From Gemmatimonadota bacterium (GTDB lineage: Bacteria; Latescibacterota; UBA2968; UBA8231): a stretch of DNA of 10,699 nt. The stretch's first letter is position 1; the number at the start of each line of letters is the position of its first letter. This document shows positions 6,903 to 10,699 of the stretch, piece after piece. Location of the stretch: positions 1-10,699 of the forward strand of contig JAPOZF010000489.1 of NCBI GenBank assembly GCA_026706165.1. The letters run 5' to 3'. The position numbers and the translations under genes were made by a program. Below the pieces are notes generated by a model. That model saw only the letters and a list, made by a program, of their open reading frames with translations, did not search any database and was not told the DNA's origin.

Positions 6903-9092
6903 GCTTTCTGGCGTGGCCATTCGGTAGCCAACTCCGCGCTCGTTGAGAATGTAGAGCGGGCGGGCCGGGTTGTCGCCGAGCTTGCGGCGCAGTTGCTTGA
7001 CGAAGGTGCGGACACGGTCAGCGTCACCCTGATCCGGCGGGCTCCACATCTGGCGGATCAGCGCATCGTAGGCGACCACTCGTCCGGCGTTCGCCGAGAG
7101 AATGCACAGCAGTGCGTACTCGGTGGCGGTCAGCTGCACCGGGCGTCCGGCCACGCTGACGTGCCGCTGCTCATAGTTGATGGTCAGTTCGCCGAGCACA
7201 AAGGGTTCGGGCTGCGTGTGACGGCGCAGCGCCGCACGGATCCTGGCCGTCAGTTCGGTAGGCGAGAAGGGCTTGACCAGATAGTCCACCGCGCCGCTCT
7301 CAAGCGCCCTGGCGATGGTCTCGTCGCGTCCGTAGGCGGAGATGAAGATGACCGGCACGTCGGCCATCTCCGGGACCGTCTCCATGAGCTCGATGCCGTC
7401 GGTGCCGGGCAGCATCAGATCGAGCAGGATCAGGTGGGGCTTTTCAGTCGCGATGATTCGGGACAGTTCGCGGTGCTCGGCGGTGACCAGCGGGGAGTAG
7501 CCCGCCCGCTGTAGGGCGTCGCGAACGAAGCGCAGAGTTTGGGGATCGTCGTCCACCACCAGGATCGGCACCCGCTCGTCGGCTTCCCCGGAAGGACGGC
7601 GACGGTCGCGGGCGGTGCTGGCCACGGCGCCGGTTTCCTCGGCGACCGGGATGGTGAACGTGAACCGCGTACCGTGGCCGGGTCCGGCGCTGGCGGCGCT
7701 GATACGCCCGCCGTGGGCCTCCACCAGGCCCTTGCAGATCGCAAGCCCCAACCCGGAGCTGCGAAGGCCGCCTTGGGTAGCGTCCCCGCCCAGGTCGGTG
7801 TGCTTGCGGAACAGGTGCGGAAGCAGCGTCTCGGGTATTCCCCGGCCCTCGTCGGACACCGAAATCGCAACGTGCGGACCATCGAGCACAGCGGCGACTC
7901 GAATGGGTGCGGCTCGCGGGGAGTGCCGCGCGGCGTTGGACAGGAGGTTGCTGAGCACCTGCACGATACGGCGTCTGTCTGCCAGCACGCGGGGCAGGTC
8001 CCGCGGCAGGTCGATGAGGATCGTGTGCACGCTGCCGCCGTTCAGGAACGCGGTTCTGGCCTGTTCCACCACTTCGGCGACCTCAGGCGGCTCAAGCGAG
8101 ACCGACAACGTGCCGGCGCCGATGCGCCCGACGTCCAGCAGATCGTTGATCAGTCCGCGCATGTGGTCGGCCTGCTCGTCGATGACCCGGAAGAACTGTT
8201 CCGCCTCGGCTGGGTCCGCGGTGGTGCCGAGCACGGTGGTCGTCGAGCCTTTGATGGCAGCCAGCGGCGTGCGCAGCTCGTGGCTCACCAGGCTCAGGAA
8301 CTCCGCCCGCAACCGGTCCAGTTCCTGCAGCGGCGCCAGGTCCTGCATGGTGACCACCACCGAGACCACCTCGCCCTGCGGGGAACGGATCGGGGTGCCG
8401 TTGATGAGCGTGGTGACGCTGCGCCCGTCGGGAACCGACAGCTCGACCTCTTCCGCGCGCACGGTTTCGGCGTCAACGAGGGTTTGCGAGACCGAAATCT
8501 CGCTGAGCGAGACCTCCCGTCCGTCGGCGCGCCGCCACGTGATGATCTCCAGCAACTGCTCCAGCGAGCGGCCCGGCGTGCGCAGGCCCTCGACGATCCG
8601 CGCCGCCTCCCGGTTGAATGACGGCGGCCGGCCGGTCCGGGCGTCGAACACGACCACGCCCACCGGCGAGGTTTCCACCAGCGCCTCCAGATCGGCGCGT
8701 GCGCGCTGCTCGTCGCGGTGCGTGCGCGCGTTGAGGATCGCCGCGGCGGCCTGCGAGGCGAACAGCTCCAGCAATTCCTCGTCCTCGGCGCTGAACGCCT
8801 CGGAGTCCGCCTTCTCGGCGAGGAAGAAGTTGCCGACCTGCTCGCTGCGATGGCGCATCGGCATCGACTGCAGGGTCTTCGAGCGCATCAGCTCGGGCGA
8901 GAAACCGCGCTCGTGTACGTAGTCCGGCAGGTCCGCCAGCCTCAGCGGTCCCGGCAGGTCGCGCAGGTGCGCGAACAGCCGGGGCCCGTCCGGCCAGTCC
9001 GCGAACCGACGTTTTTCACTAGAGGAACGCGAAACATTCCCGCCGAGTTTATGCGAAACATGCTGCGCAGAAGCGTTTGACGTGGTCAACAC
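6897..9092 (-). CDS. Single-chain two-component regulator: sensor kinase fused to OmpR-type response regulator
   Basis: The 731-residue protein carries a whole signalling pathway. Residues 28-123 are the C-terminal part of a GAF domain (RFADWPDGPRLF, VGNFFLAEK, FASQAAAAI). About 135-255 is a PAS-like domain. HisKA follows with phosphoacceptor H271 (SHELRTPL). The ATPase domain has N386, DEGRGI (414-419) and SGLGL (446-450). The receiver (508-622) has D514-D516, phosphoacceptor D558, S585 and K607. A winged-helix DNA-binding domain closes the chain (about 630-727), with RVRTFVKQLRRKLGD as recognition helix and NERGVGYRM as wing. It has no membrane segment, so it senses a cytoplasmic signal. 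The kinase presumably phosphorylates its own receiver and the same protein then regulates genes. Related proteins have a longer GAF domain; the first ~27 residues here look unrelated, and the GTG start at 9092 has no well-spaced ribosome site. The 5' end therefore looks truncated. It converges on the acyltransferase gene. Confidence 0.9.
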   Translation of the reverse strand: MLTTSNASAQHVSHKLGGNVSRSSSEKRRFADWPDGPRLFAHLRDLPGPLRLADLPDYVHERGFSPELMRSKTLQSMPMRHRSEQVGNFFLAEKADSEAFSAEDEELLELFASQAAAAILNARTHRDEQRARADLEALVETSPVGVVVFDARTGRPPSFNREAARIVEGLRTPGRSLEQLLEIITWRRADGREVSLSEISVSQTLVDAETVRAEEVELSVPDGRSVTTLINGTPIRSPQGEVVSVVVTMQDLAPLQELDRLRAEFLSLVSHELRTPLAAIKGSTTTVLGTTADPAEAEQFFRVIDEQADHMRGLINDLLDVGRIGAGTLSVSLEPPEVAEVVEQARTAFLNGGSVHTILIDLPRDLPRVLADRRRIVQVLSNLLSNAARHSPRAAPIRVAAVLDGPHVAISVSDEGRGIPETLLPHLFRKHTDLGGDATQGGLRSSGLGLAICKGLVEAHGGRISAASAGPGHGTRFTFTIPVAEETGAVASTARDRRRPSGEADERVPILVVDDDPQTLRFVRDALQRAGYSPLVTAEHRELSRIIATEKPHLILLDLMLPGTDGIELMETVPEMADVPVIFISAYGRDETIARALESGAVDYLVKPFSPTELTARIRAALRRHTQPEPFVLGELTINYEQRHVSVAGRPVQLTATEYALLCILSANAGRVVAYDALIRQMWSPPDQGDADRVRTFVKQLRRKLGDNPARPLYILNERGVGYRMATPESS
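9029..9091. repeat. Short direct repeats at the truncated kinase 5' end, possible insertion-sequence end
   Basis: GCGAAACAT occurs twice, at 9029-9037 and 9053-9061, 24 bases apart. Read from 9091 leftward on the minus strand, the sequence begins TGTTGACC and then carries the two ATGTTTCGC copies. A TG terminus followed by repeated short motifs is how several IS families, including IS21-like ones, end. This piece lies exactly where recognisable GAF homology in the kinase stops (about 9010) and just before the next gene ends (9114). No transposase is present. The family assignment is a guess; the repeats themselves are certain. Confidence 0.35.
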
Positions 9093-9113
9093 TCCGTTGG
9101 ATTTTTGGGCCGG

Positions 9114-10699
9114 TCAGTCGTCATCGGTCCACCCGATGGTGGTGCTGTCGGAGTCCGAAGCCGACGTGCCGGCGGCCGCGTTGGTGCCTGTGCCGGTCAC
9201 CCTCACGTCACAGCGGTAGCTGATGTTCAGGTTCGCACCCGAGACGGACGGCCCTGTGAACGAGTAGGTCCGGCCGGTCGCGCCGGAAACCGCCCTGCCG
9301 CTGACGTACCACTGGTAGGAAATCGTGTCATAGCTGCCGCTGACGATGGCTGTGAGCGTCACCCGGGTTCGCTCCGACTCGGTACCGCCGCCGCCCGAGA
9401 TCGAGACACTGACGCTCGCATCGGGCATCACGGCGGCGACGGTCACTGAATCAGACCCGCTGGCGCTCGCCTGGGATCCGTTTCTGTACCGCACGCCCAC
9501 GCCATTGACCGTGACGGTGCACCGGACTGTGCACGTCCCGGCCGATCCGGCCCGGACAGTCACCGTGCGTGAGGAGCCTCCCGAAACGATGGTGCCGTTT
9601 GTGACTCCCCAGGCATACTGAGTCGCGCCGTCCCACGTGGTACCGGGCGCGGAGGCGGTAGCGTTGAAGGTGGCTCCGGCATTCACCGACGCCGGAGCGT
9701 CCACCGTGACGGTAGGCGCGATCACGTCCGGAAGCCCCCGGTCCTCATGCAGCGTGACGCTGCCCCATCTTGCGCTGGTGAAGCGCGTGGAATCGGTACG
9801 GGAGTCTCCTGCCGTGTAGGTGCGCGTTCGGATGACCTGATACACGTCCTGCGTCGTCGTCGAGCCGGGGTCGGTCCTGCTCCAGGTGCTCGTCCCCGCG
9901 TAGTTCCATGTGCTCGTGTTCGACGGCGCTGTCGGAGCCGATGCCGCACGCGCGTAGTAGGTCACCGTGTCGGTGGGCGCGGGCGCCCTGGCGTGGATGC
10001 TCACACTGCCCCACGTCGCCCTGGTGAACGTGCTGGCGCTCTGCGTCTGCGAGGAAAAGTTGCGCGTGCGGGTGACCCTGTAGACATTCTGGGTGGCGGT
10101 CGCCGTCAGCGGGGAAGTGCCCCAGTTCGCGTCCGTGTAGTTGTAGGCGCTGCCGCGGGCAACCTCGTGCCGCGAAGGTAATACGTCACCGTGTCGGAGG
10201 ATGGCTCATCCGTATCGTCCGGCGGGTCCGGATCGCCCGTCGCATCTTCCACCTTCGTCACGTTGCTCCAGTCGGTGGCGCTGGTGAACGTCGAGCTGTT
10301 CTGGGTCTGCGACGAGAAGCTGCGCGTGCGCTCGGCCCGGTAGACGTTGTGCGTCGTGCTCGCGCCGGGATTGGTGCGGCTCCAGCCGGCCGGCGTGTGC
10401 GCGTACGTGGATCTCCCTCCGGTCGGAGTATCCGGAGTCGACGTGTCCCGGATGTACACATAGTCCGGGGCGGATGACGGCTGGTCGGACGTGCCCGTCG
10501 CATCTTCCACCTTCGCCACCCCGCCCCACACCGTCGCACTGCCGAACGAGCCTGAGGCGTCGTAGGTCCGCGTGCGGATCGCGCGGTAGACGTTGTGCGT
10601 CGTGCTCGCGCCGGGATTGGTGCGGGTCCATCCGCTCGGCAGGTGCGTCTCGGCTGTGGTGCCTCCCGTGGGCGTGTCCGGGGTGGCGGTCCCGCGGAT
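9114..10699 (-). CDS. Tandem-repeat Ig-like surface or phage-tail-type protein, C-terminal part, one frameshift
   Basis: The minus strand encodes the end of a large repeat protein that enters from the right edge. Four related units each contain a core NVYRxxRTRxF/Y: HNVYRAIRTRTY, HNVYRAERTRSF, QNVYRVTRTRNF and QDVYQVIRTRTY. These are joined by threonine-, proline- and glycine-rich stretches such as TPDTPTGG and by KVEDATG. Two Ig-like domains follow, at about 9720-9440 and 9430-9125, the second with YQWYVSGRAVSGATGRTY and YRCDVRV. The chain ends in GWTDDD. The first two units are in one frame and the rest in another. The switch lies between about 10172 and 10152, where one base appears to be missing (or two gained). 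Repeats of this style occur in phage tail fibres and bacterial adhesins, so binding at a surface is likely but not shown. No anchor or sorting signal is visible at the C-terminus. Confidence 0.7.
10235..10625. repeat. DNA-level tandem repeats inside the repeat-protein gene
   Basis: A 42-base block at 10338-10379 recurs without a mismatch at 10584-10625, an offset of 246 bases or 82 codons. A 23-base block at 10235-10257 recurs exactly at 10493-10515, an offset of 258 bases. The 12-base difference is an in-frame length change between units. The 42-base block encodes the TNPGASTTHNVYR part of the protein repeat. Exact identity beside diverged flanks points to recent duplication or gene conversion. 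Confidence 0.85.

Noticed and set aside
7539..8922. Long plus-strand frames opposite the kinase-regulator gene
   Set aside because: The minus strand carries every histidine kinase and receiver motif, while these frames lack domain patterns.
10235..10625. Regular repeats that might suggest a CRISPR array
   Set aside because: The period is about 250 bases, the repeats are coding in one frame, and there are no short uniform spacers.

Overview
The window is GC-rich bacterial DNA with closely packed genes on both strands, two frame-broken genes and no RNA genes. It fits a chromosome fragment of an uncultured environmental bacterium. The PQQ-like propeller with its QFRGPNGSG motif recalls proteins I associate with Acidobacteriota, Planctomycetota and Verrucomicrobiota. 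The GPP34 domain is more familiar from Actinobacteria. I would not name a phylum with confidence.

Region 1 (1-3355) looks like ordinary chromosome. It holds, in order: the start of a secreted PQQ-type beta-propeller protein (minus strand, running off the left edge); an unrecognised multi-pass membrane protein and a DUF1801 protein, both plus strand and probably one transcript; and ilvD (minus strand), the dihydroxy-acid dehydratase of branched-chain amino acid synthesis. ilvD is broken by an apparent 20-base deletion that removes the conserved GRFSGGT catalytic motif and shifts the frame.

Region 2 (about 3390-9091) looks like an accessory block. It opens with a 334-base non-coding stretch carrying direct and inverted repeats and two palindromes. 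Next comes a gene whose product joins an N-terminal GPP34 (GOLPH3-like) domain to a complete cytochrome P450, which is the most unusual item here. Six bases later starts an acyltransferase-3 family membrane protein, so the two probably form an operon acting on a membrane-bound or lipidic substrate. Converging on them, with a 6-base overlap, is a single-chain two-component regulator: partial GAF, PAS-like, HisKA, HATPase, receiver and OmpR-type DNA-binding domains. Its GAF domain is cut short next to repeated short motifs that resemble an insertion-sequence end.

Region 3 (9114-10699) is the C-terminal part of a large tandem-repeat protein on the minus strand. It has four copies of an NVYRxxRTR repeat of roughly 70-85 residues followed by two Ig-like domains, as in phage tail or surface-adhesion proteins. 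Its frame is broken once, near 10152-10172. Two broken genes in one window may mean real decay or assembly errors; the sequence alone cannot tell which.
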